64,000 nt of DNA from Saprospiraceae bacterium (lineage in GTDB: Bacteria; Bacteroidota; Bacteroidia; Chitinophagales; Saprospiraceae), in NCBI GenBank assembly GCA_041392805.1, contig JAWKLJ010000002.1:2557001-2621000 (forward strand), read 5' to 3'. Position numbers and translations under genes: made by a program. The notes below the pieces were generated by a model. That model saw only the letters and a program-made list of their open reading frames with translations. It did no database searches and had not been told where the DNA came from. Below are positions 1 to 7,732 of the stretch, one piece after another (position 1 is the first letter of the stretch; each line of letters begins with the position of its first letter).

Positions 1-820
1 GCAAAACAGCAAAATGATAACCTGGAAAACCCTTGTGGCCGGCATCTGGGGTGCTGAATAAGCGATATTGGTAACGATTGAATTCCTCAATAAACCATGT
101 CCCATTTTTGAGGGTCTCAATGCCATACCAAGTGAGGGTAACCAGGGTGGAACAAAGCGTGAAAAACAAGAATTGGGGTACCGTTACATAAAAACGAAAG
201 CGCTGATAGACCCAATAGACAAAAAACGTAAGTACGGCTATCATATAAGCCACCTGACCTTTAGTCAATATGCCCATTCCGATAAAAAAGCCGCTCCAAA
301 AAAGGTAAAACCATTTGCTTTTAGGCAAGGCAATCCCTTGAAACTGGTCTTTTTTCCAATAAAAAAGAATGAAATAATAAAGGCCCAGAAAAATAAACAG
401 GTTGAGAATAGGGTCAATGATGCCAGACTTAAAATAGAGAAAAGGGAGAACCGTCCCCATGTAGACGCCCGCCCAAATGACCCCAAACTGATGGTTGTAC
501 AAGCGGCGACCAAAGTTGTATAAGATGACCAAGGTCGCTATGCCACAAATCGCATTGGGGAGGCGTGCAGCAAATTCATTGACGCCAAAAAGTTTCATGG
601 CTGCCACCTGGGACCAAAAAAAGAAAGGTGGCTTTTCCCAAAAAGGGTAAAAATCCACAAATACCCGCGTATATTCACCCGTCAGGATCATTTCCCGGCT
701 AATTTCTGCAAAATTGACCTCATCCCAATCAAAGAGGTGAACACCACCCAGAAACGAAACGAAAAAGAGGGCGCCTAATCCTGCGAAGAGGAGTGAATAG
801 TTCAGGGCTTCTTTATTCAT
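1..820 (-). CDS. ArnT-like GT-C membrane glycosyltransferase, 3' end outside the window
   Basis: The minus strand is open from the ATG at 820 to the window edge, giving about 273 residues of an incomplete protein. Near the N-terminus it has DWDE at residues 31-34 followed by an AEISREM stretch, then EKPP at 62-65. This is the acidic first-loop signature of polyprenol-phosphate-dependent glycosyltransferases of the ArnT/PMT type. Several long hydrophobic segments follow. Such enzymes move a sugar from a lipid carrier onto an acceptor on the outer face of the inner membrane; the acceptor cannot be told here. The start lies 2 bases after the stop of the oxygenase gene, so the two are probably co-translated. 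Family call good, substrate unknown. Confidence 0.85.
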   Translation of the reverse strand, partial: MNKEALNYSLLFAGLGALFFVSFLGGVHLFDWDEVNFAEISREMILTGEYTRVFVDFYPFWEKPPFFFWSQVAAMKLFGVNEFAARLPNAICGIATLVILYNFGRRLYNHQFGVIWAGVYMGTVLPFLYFKSGIIDPILNLFIFLGLYYFILFYWKKDQFQGIALPKSKWFYLFWSGFFIGMGILTKGQVAYMIAVLTFFVYWVYQRFRFYVTVPQFLFFTLCSTLVTLTWYGIETLKNGTWFIEEFNRYQYRLFSTPDAGHKGFPGYHFAVL

Positions 821-822
821 GG

Positions 823-1692
823 TTATTTTTTTCTTCGACTGAAGAAGTTCAGCACCTTACTGACGAAATCGTCATTGATTCCCAACCAACCCTTGAGGGT
901 ATTGTAAACGGCGATTAACTGCTTGTCGAGATAAATAAAAAGGCTTTTCAAGCCATCTCCGGGCCTAGCCCTATAGTTGGTGGCTCTTTTTTTGGGTGCG
1001 GTCTCCTCTTCTGTAAAATAATAAAGGGCAATAGATTTACGTGTCATTTCTTCGGGGCACTGAATGGGTTCAGGCAAGCCATGAAAAGAATCTTCATCCG
1101 TATTAAAGACCACACAGCGGTTGAAAATGGGACTGATTTTCTGCTCGCAGCTTTTCATATCACGGGTCCAAAGTTCTAGCTCTCCTTTGTAGTTTGGCAA
1201 CCAGTCTTCATTCAAATAAACCAAGACATTTACCCGGCGGCGCCAATTTCTTTTGTGTGGATGTACCGTGAAATCAGCGTGGATGTTTAGGTAGCCGCCG
1301 CGCCGGCTTTGGTGGAGTCCGCCACCTTCCAGGCTAGGGTCTGGCATCAAGTTAGGAATGCCGGTCAGTTTACTCAGCGCAGCTACAAAAGCATCCGTAT
1401 TTAAGGTTTTGATCACTTCCTGAAGAAATGGAGGAATTAAATCCATCTTATTGAGTCCGTGTTTTTTTTCATTGACATGGACGTAGTGAATCCAACCTGC
1501 GTCTTTTACCTGTGGGAAGGAAGCCATTGCTTTCTCTGCCGCCCAGGGCTCCAGAAAATTGTCGAATTGACCAAAAGGGTAGGGGGACGCGTTTTGGTAA
1601 GTTTCATTATACTTTTCAAATATTGCATCCCATTTATTGGTATCGAGGATTTGTGAAGTTGTTTCTTGCTGTACCATACCTGAATTTTTCAT
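823..1692 (-). CDS. 2OG-Fe(II) oxygenase family protein
   Basis: A 289-residue soluble protein with the double-stranded beta-helix metal site of 2-oxoglutarate/Fe(II) dioxygenases. HAD at residues 138-140 supplies His138 and Asp140, His204 lies in FHGLPEP, and Arg218 is suitably placed to bind the 2-oxoglutarate carboxylate. An RVNVLVYLN strand and an ELELW strand between them match the prolyl-4-hydroxylase-like subfamily (2OG-FeII_Oxy_3). The substrate is unknown; relatives hydroxylate proteins, or small molecules in glycan and natural-product clusters. Its position between an RluA gene and a glycosyltransferase does not settle this. The C-terminal 60 residues are basic and lie outside the core domain. 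Confidence 0.85.
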   Translation of the reverse strand: MKNSGMVQQETTSQILDTNKWDAIFEKYNETYQNASPYPFGQFDNFLEPWAAEKAMASFPQVKDAGWIHYVHVNEKKHGLNKMDLIPPFLQEVIKTLNTDAFVAALSKLTGIPNLMPDPSLEGGGLHQSRRGGYLNIHADFTVHPHKRNWRRRVNVLVYLNEDWLPNYKGELELWTRDMKSCEQKISPIFNRCVVFNTDEDSFHGLPEPIQCPEEMTRKSIALYYFTEEETAPKKRATNYRARPGDGLKSLFIYLDKQLIAVYNTLKGWLGINDDFVSKVLNFFSRRKK

Positions 1693-1725
1693 GCTTTTAA
1701 AGGCAATTTATGTTGGAAATTGCTA

Positions 1726-2463
1726 TTATCCACTGCTCCATTTTTGCAATTGCTGCAACACCGCCCTGAAATCCTTGTGCATCGGTGCTTCTATTGTCAT
1801 CCATTCATTAGAAACCGGATGGGTAAAACCCAGCTGTTGGGCATGCAAGCTCAGCCGATTCATCAAGGGCCGTTCTTCCTGTTCTTTACCTAGCTGGTAG
1901 GAACGTCGCTTTTTGATCGTAGATAGCAAAATGCCTTCTGGGTTGTGGTAGATAGGATCCACTGCTAATGGACAACCGATAGCTTTTAGGTGAACCCGTA
2001 TTTGATGCGTCCGGCCAGTTTTTATTTCCACCTCCAATAGCGAATAACCTTTGAAGGCAGCCACTACTTTATAGCACGTTAAGGCTGTTTTGCCCGATTT
2101 GCTGATGATCATACTCCCTGATCGATTAGGATTAGGGCCAATAGGGCGGTCAATTTCACCACTGTCATAAGGAGGACTACCTTCCACCAAGGCTAAATAC
2201 TTTTTAACAACAGTTCTATGTTCAAATTGTAAAGAAAGATGGCGATGTGCCTCCTCCGTTTTAGCCATGCATAGCAGGCCACTGGTATCTTTATCTAGTC
2301 GATGAACAATATAGCAGGCACCCAATTCTGCATCAAGTAAATCTTTTACATTCGCTAATTCAGGCTTGTAACGATCGGGGATACTCAATAAGCCCGAAGG
2401 TTTATTAATCATAACCAATGCGTCGTCTTCAAATAGGATCTCTAATTGATCTTTCTTTTTCAT
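1726..2463 (-). CDS. RluA-family RNA pseudouridine synthase
   Basis: This 245-residue protein has the RluA catalytic motif HRLDKDTSG with the nucleophile Asp57, followed by KYLALVEG and GRTHQIRVHL, which are standard for the family. There is no N-terminal S4 RNA-binding domain: the catalytic fold starts almost at residue 7, as in the short RluA/TruC-like enzymes. It isomerises uridine to pseudouridine in rRNA or tRNA; the target site cannot be predicted. It starts 8 bases after the stop of the RibF fusion and is followed 33 bases later by the oxygenase gene, so it is an inner gene of a minus-strand operon. Confidence 0.93.
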   Translation of the reverse strand: MKKKDQLEILFEDDALVMINKPSGLLSIPDRYKPELANVKDLLDAELGACYIVHRLDKDTSGLLCMAKTEEAHRHLSLQFEHRTVVKKYLALVEGSPPYDSGEIDRPIGPNPNRSGSMIISKSGKTALTCYKVVAAFKGYSLLEVEIKTGRTHQIRVHLKAIGCPLAVDPIYHNPEGILLSTIKKRRSYQLGKEQEERPLMNRLSLHAQQLGFTHPVSNEWMTIEAPMHKDFRAVLQQLQKWSSG

Positions 2464-2471
2464 ATACTTGT

Positions 2472-4475
2472 TTAAAAAAGATCTTTAAATCTTTGCTTGC
2501 GCTGGGCATAAAACTGCCAGACGATGCTTTTGGGGTATACAGCGCTCAATTTTGCAACCGGCTTTAATTGCACATTTTTAATCAATTGGTTATAGTACAA
2601 CCGCTTACGCCAAGTAGCGGGAAGTTTTGGTAGGAAGTGCCAATGGGCTTTGAGGATGGAAGATATCAGCGCGAATTTTCCTTGAGAAAGGAATAATACA
2701 CCGGCCAATCCATCGAGTATTAAGCGGACGGGCACCAACCATAGTATTTTCAGAAATGGGTCGTTTTTGACAATATTGCAAAGGGTGTTCCGGAAATTGA
2801 GGTATACTTTCCTTGGCGTATCGTAGTTTAGGGTGCCTCCCCCTACGTGATAGACCACAGATGCGGGGACGGCCTGGATACTGTAACCTGCCCTTTTGAT
2901 GCGCCAGCAAAGGTCAATTTCTTCTGCATGGGCAAAGTAGTCGGCATCAAAACCGCCAATCTGATGAAAAAGTGGTGCTTTAATAAAAAAGGCAGCCCCA
3001 CTTGCCCAGAAAATTTCCGACGACTGGTCATATTGCCCTTCATCTTTTTCGAGCATTCCAAAGATTCTTCCGCGACAAAAGGGATAACCAAATTTGTCGA
3101 TCCAGCCGCCAGCGCCACCAGCATATTCAAATTTATCTTTTTCGGCATAGGACAAAATCTTGGGTTGGCAAACGGCGACCTCCGGGTTCTCCGCAAAAAC
3201 TTTGAGGATCGGTTTGATCCAATTTGGGGTAACCTCTACGTCGGAATTGAGCAGGATATAATAATCAGCTTCAATTTGCGCTAAAGCCTGGTTGTATCCT
3301 TTCGCAAACCCGCCATTTTGATCCAGGTATATTGCTTTAACTTGCTGAAAATGGTCAATAATGTTTTTGGAGTCATCTGTGCTGGCATTATCAGCTACAT
3401 AAATACTCAACTTTTCGTAATCACTTTCTATTACAAATGGAAGGAATTGTTGGAGGTAATCCCTGCCATTGTAATTCAAAATCACGACGGCGACTTCTGG
3501 TAGCGTCCTGGTTGCTTCCAGGCGACTTAGATCAGACTGCTCCCATTTTTCCAGGGCTTGCAAACTCTTTTCTTTGTCTTCTTTTAATTTCTCAGAAAGG
3601 GCTTCGAGCCCATCAAACCGAATATCATGACGGATAAAATCGATGAAGTTAACCTTGATGTTTTCCTCATAGAGGTCGCCTGAAAAATTAAATACATTTA
3701 CTTCAATGCTCTGGTTATGATGGCCGCTTAGGGTCGGGCGATTGCCAATATAGAGCATGCCTCCGTAGCTAGTCTCTTCAATAATGACCTGAACGGCATA
3801 AATACCCTGTGGAGGGATCAATTTGTGCTTGTCTTTAACCTGAATATTGGCTGTTGGGAAACCAATGCTTGCACCAATTTTTTGCCCATGAATGACTTTG
3901 CCCGATAGCATAAAAGGATGTCCTAACAACCGATAGGCCGACTGGACATCGCCTTTTTCAAGCGCCTCTCGGATTTTAGTAGAACTAACTGCAATGTCTT
4001 GAATTTCTTGCTTCTCTATTTCGACAACTTTGTAGGATAGTTGTTCTCCATGCCATTTTAAATAATCAATATTCCCTTGCCTGTTTAAGCCGAAACGGTG
4101 GTCGTAACCGATGACGATATAGCTAGGCTTAAATTTCCCCACGAGAAACTGCTGAATATATTCATCTGCGGTAAGTTGGGAAAATTCAACGGTAAATGGA
4201 ACAATGACGAGATTGTCAATCCCATATCGACGGAAAAGTTCAATCTTCTCCTCTATTGTAGTAAGCAGTTTGAGGCTTTTATCGCGTGGATAAATAACCT
4301 GCCTTGGATGTGGATGAAAAGTAATGATTACGCTTTCCCCGTCTACCTTCAAGGCCAATTGTCTGACTTTTTGAATGATCTGCTGGTGGCCACAATGTAC
4401 GCCATCAAAGGAGCCAATAGTAAGTACGGCCCGTTTATAGTCTGGCAAATGATCTAAATCATGGAATACTTTCAT
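2472..4475 (-). CDS. ribF: RibF (riboflavin kinase/FAD synthetase) fused to a GT2 glycosyltransferase
   Basis: One 667-residue reading frame carries two unrelated enzymes. Residues 1-312 are a full bifunctional RibF: the nucleotidyltransferase motif GSFDGVHCGH at 21-30, VSSTKIRE at 163-170, and the flavokinase motifs GFPTAN at 205-210 and SIEVN at 256-260. From about residue 326 a GT-A fold begins with VVILNYNG (330-337), DNASTD (362-367), the DxD-like NSDVE (410-414), and EEIDLCWR (518-525), as in rhamnosyltransferase-like GT2 enzymes. A hydrophobic stretch near 575-600 could anchor it to the membrane. RibF alone is usually about 310 residues, so nothing is missing from either half. A TACTTTTG box lies just upstream. 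A sequencing error joining two adjacent genes is the main alternative. Confidence 0.9.
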   Translation of the reverse strand: MKVFHDLDHLPDYKRAVLTIGSFDGVHCGHQQIIQKVRQLALKVDGESVIITFHPHPRQVIYPRDKSLKLLTTIEEKIELFRRYGIDNLVIVPFTVEFSQLTADEYIQQFLVGKFKPSYIVIGYDHRFGLNRQGNIDYLKWHGEQLSYKVVEIEKQEIQDIAVSSTKIREALEKGDVQSAYRLLGHPFMLSGKVIHGQKIGASIGFPTANIQVKDKHKLIPPQGIYAVQVIIEETSYGGMLYIGNRPTLSGHHNQSIEVNVFNFSGDLYEENIKVNFIDFIRHDIRFDGLEALSEKLKEDKEKSLQALEKWEQSDLSRLEATRTLPEVAVVILNYNGRDYLQQFLPFVIESDYEKLSIYVADNASTDDSKNIIDHFQQVKAIYLDQNGGFAKGYNQALAQIEADYYILLNSDVEVTPNWIKPILKVFAENPEVAVCQPKILSYAEKDKFEYAGGAGGWIDKFGYPFCRGRIFGMLEKDEGQYDQSSEIFWASGAAFFIKAPLFHQIGGFDADYFAHAEEIDLCWRIKRAGYSIQAVPASVVYHVGGGTLNYDTPRKVYLNFRNTLCNIVKNDPFLKILWLVPVRLILDGLAGVLFLSQGKFALISSILKAHWHFLPKLPATWRKRLYYNQLIKNVQLKPVAKLSAVYPKSIVWQFYAQRKQRFKDLF

Positions 4476-4482
4476 ATCGGTG

Positions 4483-4490
4483 CAAAAGTA
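4483..4490 (-). promoter_or_regulatory. Candidate -7 promoter box for the ribF fusion operon
   Basis: Read on the minus strand this is TACTTTTG, a match to the Bacteroidota TAnnTTTG element, 8 bases before the ATG at 4475. That spacing implies a leaderless or near-leaderless transcript. No clear -33 TTTG was found. Confidence 0.5.
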
Positions 4491-4594
4491 TACTTTTCAG
4501 GAATTTTTAGTGCTTATTTACCCTTGTTTTTACCAAATTCAAAAATGAGGCGCACTAATTATTTTTAGAACCACATTATTTATTTTTTTGTTAG

Positions 4595-4602
4595 TAGCTT
4601 TG
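4595..4602 (+). promoter_or_regulatory. Candidate -7 promoter box for apbC
   Basis: TAGCTTTG fits TAnnTTTG and ends 20 bases before the apbC ATG. It is divergent from the ribF box, so the 147-base gap serves both operons. Confidence 0.55.
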
Positions 4603-4622
4603 AGGCTAATTAGAAAAAAATT

Positions 4623-5720
4623 ATGGAATTAGACAAAAGTGTCATCGTAAAGGCTTTAGCAAAAGTGAAGGACCCGAATTCAGGCCAAAGCATTATTATG
4701 GTGAATATGGTGCGAGATTTGACGATTGAAGGAGACAATGTTAGTTTTACCATTGAGTTGCCAACCTTAAATTCTGAGCATAAGTCTGAATTAAATTTTG
4801 CCTGCATAGGCGCCATCCAGGAGGTCTACCCATCTGCAAATGTGCACGTCCACCTCATGTCAAACAACCCTGTTGCTCAAAAACCAACGAAGGTTTTGCC
4901 GCAGGTGAAAAATGTGATTGCAGTGGCATCGGGAAAAGGTGGTGTAGGCAAATCTACGGTTAGTACCAACCTCGCCCTCGGCCTGAAAAAACTGGGCGCA
5001 AAGGTAGGGTTGATGGACGCAGACCTATATGGGCCTTCTATTCCTACGATGCTTGGACTACACGGGCAGCGCCCACAGGTGCAGTCCTTATATGGACAAC
5101 CCAAAATTGTTCCCTTGGAGGCCTTTGGAATGCCCGTCATTTCCATCGGATTTATCATAGAGCCTGAGCAGGCAGTTGTCTTGAGAGGCCCCCGTTTATC
5201 TGGCATCATTAAACAATTCATCAACGATACCATCTGGCCTGAACTAGATTACTTGATCGTCGATCTTCCTCCGGGGACCGGAGACATTCAGCTGAGCCTG
5301 GTACAAACGGTTCCGGTGACAGGGGTTGTCATGGTGACCACTCCTCAGGAAGTGGCTGTAGTGGATGCTGTAAAGGCGATGAATATGTTCCTCTTGCCAT
5401 CTGTTAATGTCCCTATTTTAGGCGTGGTGGAAAACATGTCCTGGTTTACACCCAAAGAATTACCCAACAACAAATACTACCTATTTGGTCAGGGAGGCGG
5501 TAAAAAGCTGGCAAAAATGAGTAATTCAATTTTATTAGGGCAAATTCCATTGGTACAGGACGTAAGGGAAGCAGGTGATGCTGGGCGCCCCATTATTTTA
5601 AGCGATGAACCTCAAACCCAGCAAGCAATTATGGAGGTGGCTAAGAATGTGGCCAGACAAGTAGCGATAAGAAATGAAATGAAAGGCCCCACTGAAATGG
5701 TAAAAATCCAAAACTCCTAA
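4623..5720 (+). CDS. apbC: Mrp/ApbC-type P-loop ATPase, iron-sulfur carrier
   Basis: A 365-residue protein with an N-terminal MIP18/DUF59 (FeS_assembly_P) domain at about 1-80 and a deviant Walker A motif GKGGVGKS at 104-111, followed by MDADLYGPSIP and VDLPPGTGD, all diagnostic of Mrp/Nbp35 ATPases. These proteins hold and transfer Fe-S clusters. The C-terminal CxxC that binds the bridging cluster in many members is absent: the equivalent stretch reads ENMSWFTPKELPNNKYY, and the only cysteine in the protein is Cys61. The gene is followed 46 bases later by a NifU-like scaffold gene, which supports a role in Fe-S assembly. Similar cysteine-poor Mrp proteins are, as far as I recall, common in Bacteroidota. 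Confidence 0.93.
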   Translation: MELDKSVIVKALAKVKDPNSGQSIIMVNMVRDLTIEGDNVSFTIELPTLNSEHKSELNFACIGAIQEVYPSANVHVHLMSNNPVAQKPTKVLPQVKNVIAVASGKGGVGKSTVSTNLALGLKKLGAKVGLMDADLYGPSIPTMLGLHGQRPQVQSLYGQPKIVPLEAFGMPVISIGFIIEPEQAVVLRGPRLSGIIKQFINDTIWPELDYLIVDLPPGTGDIQLSLVQTVPVTGVVMVTTPQEVAVVDAVKAMNMFLLPSVNVPILGVVENMSWFTPKELPNNKYYLFGQGGGKKLAKMSNSILLGQIPLVQDVREAGDAGRPIILSDEPQTQQAIMEVAKNVARQVAIRNEMKGPTEMVKIQNS

Positions 5721-5766
5721 TGATTTTTTTGTATCTTGAGGAATCTATTAAAATAGAATCAATTTG

Positions 5767-6027
5767 ATGTCAACTATTGAGAAAGAACAATTAATAACCA
5801 AAATTGACAAAGCACTGAACGACGTTCGCCCTCACTTGGCGGTGGATGGCGGAGATGTGGAAGTGGTTGATGTAACCGAAGACCATATCGTCAAAATCAA
5901 ATGGTTGGGCACATGTGAAGGCTGCAGTATGTCAGCAATGACTATGCGCGCCGGAATTGAACAGGCTATTAAAAGTAAAATGCCTGAGATTTCAAGTGTA
6001 GAAGCCGTCAATGGGCTTTCTGTATAA
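5767..6027 (+). CDS. NifU C-terminal-domain Fe-S scaffold protein
   Basis: An 86-residue protein that is essentially one Nfu/NifU-C domain: LAVDGGDVEVVDV at about 24-36, then CEGC with Cys50 and Cys53, which bind a [4Fe-4S] cluster at a dimer interface. It acts as scaffold or carrier for Fe-S delivery. I place the start at the ATG at 5767 rather than the in-frame TTG three bases earlier. It follows apbC closely and precedes pyrF by 23 bases. The small size is normal for the stand-alone form. Confidence 0.93.
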   Translation: MSTIEKEQLITKIDKALNDVRPHLAVDGGDVEVVDVTEDHIVKIKWLGTCEGCSMSAMTMRAGIEQAIKSKMPEISSVEAVNGLSV

Positions 6028-6050
6028 ATATTGCCGCGAAAAGCTTTCTC

Positions 6051-6857
6051 ATGACCAGAGATAAACTCGTTGAACTGATTCACACCAAGCAATCCTTTCT
6101 TTGTATTGGCTTGGATACTGATATTGACCGTATTCCTGCTCACCTCTTAAGTTGCGAAGACCCTGTTTTTGAGTTTAATAAGCAGATCATAGATGCGACA
6201 CATGATCTTTGTGTGGCTTTTAAACCCAATCTTGCCTTTTATGAATCACAGGGCACCAAGGGATGGGAGTCTTTGGCCAAAACCATGGATTACATGCCCA
6301 AGGATGTCTTCACCATTGCCGACGCCAAGCGGGGTGACATAGGGAATACCTCCAAAATGTATGCTAAAACTTTTTTTGAAACCCTGCAATTTGATGCCGT
6401 AACGGTTGCACCTTATATGGGTATTGATTCCGTGTTGCCATTTTTGGAATTCCCCGGAAAATGGGTGATTTTATTGGCCTTAACCTCAAACGAGGGCAGT
6501 CAGGATTTTCAATTTAGCCCCCAAGAAGGCGGTGAACCGCTTTTTGAGAAGGTCATGCGCAAAGCCCAGACTTGGGGCACAAGCAGTAACCTGATGTTTG
6601 TTGTCGGCGCTACACATCCTGAAAAATTCCAGGAAATACGGGAAATTGCTCCTGAGCATTTCTTTTTGGTTCCGGGCGTAGGTGCCCAGGGAGGAGATCT
6701 CGAAGGTGTTGCACGTTATGGCCAAAACGAGGAGGTTGGGCTCTTGGTCAATTCTTCCCGAGGTATTATTTATGCCAGTAAGGGCGTAGATTTTGCCCAG
6801 GCAGCCAGAGCAGAAGCCTTGAAATTGCAGCAGCAGATGGCGAGGCTGATCATTTAA
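6051..6857 (+). CDS. pyrF: Orotidine 5'-phosphate decarboxylase (PyrF, type 2)
   Basis: This 268-residue enzyme converts OMP to UMP, the last step of de novo pyrimidine synthesis. The catalytic charge network is visible in DAKRGDIGNT (Asp91, Lys93, Asp96), with CIGLDTD near residue 18 and a phosphate-binding VPGVGAQGG near the C-terminus. Length and motif layout match the longer type 2 family (about 270 residues) rather than the 230-residue E. coli type. Its TAA overlaps by four bases (TTAA, 6854-6857) with the stop of the convergent FkbM gene. PyrG lies elsewhere in the window at 33574. Confidence 0.95.
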   Translation: MTRDKLVELIHTKQSFLCIGLDTDIDRIPAHLLSCEDPVFEFNKQIIDATHDLCVAFKPNLAFYESQGTKGWESLAKTMDYMPKDVFTIADAKRGDIGNTSKMYAKTFFETLQFDAVTVAPYMGIDSVLPFLEFPGKWVILLALTSNEGSQDFQFSPQEGGEPLFEKVMRKAQTWGTSSNLMFVVGATHPEKFQEIREIAPEHFFLVPGVGAQGGDLEGVARYGQNEEVGLLVNSSRGIIYASKGVDFAQAARAEALKLQQQMARLII

Positions 6858-7654
6858 CTTGCTAGTGCCGGCTGCACTAGTCGCAACCTTCCAAGGGTAT
6901 CCGCACCAAACTGTTGTAAATAATAGCCTTTACTTTCTAAGTATTGCTGTGCTTCCTGCAAATGCACTTGATTCAGGTGGCTGTGCTCAAAAATGACGAC
7001 TTTGGGTAGGAAACTGGAAAAAGGGAAAAGTTTTAAAATTTCAAAATCATACCCTTCCGTATCAATATGGATGAGGTCAATTTGCTGGATTTGATGTTTT
7101 TGGATCAAACGCTCGAAAGTAATGCAATCGATTAAATCGTATTTAATGTATTGCTCTTTGTGTTTGGGAAGCGGTACGCCAAATTTTTCGCATTTCCGTG
7201 CAATATGACCAGATTCGATCATCGCCAAGAGTTGCTCTTCATTGAAAGAACTCAAACCTGTTGCCCAACGTGCTTCTGAAAAAGCAAGTTTAAATAACTT
7301 TCGTTGCTGATCGATTTTATCAACTGCTTTATTAATGGGGATGACCCTATCCTTTTGATAAATGTAAGCCAAGCTGTCAAAGGCACTTTTTTGGGGTTCC
7401 ATGAGGAGCCCTTTCCAATTGTCTCTTTTAATGAACTTGCACAAAGGATCGTGTTGGAAGCCGTCATTACTGCCAACTTGGATAAAAAACACCTCGTCCT
7501 GGTTTTTGGAAAAGACATCTAATATTTGTTCCAGACTTTCTGGCTTGGGACGCCACAGAAAGGTGTAGTAAAATCGGATGAGGGCACCGCAATGAGCAAG
7601 CATAAACATTCGTATGCCCACTAGTTGCTTTTTTAGTAGTTCTTTACTGTTCAT
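6854..7654 (-). CDS. FkbM family methyltransferase
   Basis: A 266-residue protein from the ATG at 7654. The open frame extends to a TTG at 7696, but that codon lies within a TAGTTTTG promoter box, so the ATG is preferred. FFIQVGSNDGFQHDPL is the SAM-binding motif I of FkbM proteins, and IDLIHIDTEGYDFEIL is the conserved acidic motif of the family. FkbM enzymes O-methylate sugars or polyketides, and several Bacteroidota members modify surface glycans. The N-terminal 30 residues include a hydrophobic helix. The acceptor is unknown. Confidence 0.85.
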   Translation of the reverse strand: MNSKELLKKQLVGIRMFMLAHCGALIRFYYTFLWRPKPESLEQILDVFSKNQDEVFFIQVGSNDGFQHDPLCKFIKRDNWKGLLMEPQKSAFDSLAYIYQKDRVIPINKAVDKIDQQRKLFKLAFSEARWATGLSSFNEEQLLAMIESGHIARKCEKFGVPLPKHKEQYIKYDLIDCITFERLIQKHQIQQIDLIHIDTEGYDFEILKLFPFSSFLPKVVIFEHSHLNQVHLQEAQQYLESKGYYLQQFGADTLGRLRLVQPALAS

Positions 7655-7693
7655 TGTATTTGAGCCTGTTCGATACTTGGTTCTAAAAGGCCG

Positions 7694-7701
7694 CAAAACT
7701 A
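7694..7701 (-). promoter_or_regulatory. Candidate -7 promoter box for the FkbM gene
   Basis: On the minus strand this reads TAGTTTTG, matching TAnnTTTG, 39 bases before the chosen ATG at 7654. It overlaps the alternative TTG start and so argues against it. Confidence 0.5.
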
Positions 7702-7732
7702 AGCGAAAATCAATAATAAAAAAAATAATGTT

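Noticed and set aside
68..523. 151-codon open frame on the plus strand
   Set aside because: It is a shadow of the ArnT-like gene on the minus strand; the product is low in hydrophobicity, lysine-rich and has no recognisable domain.
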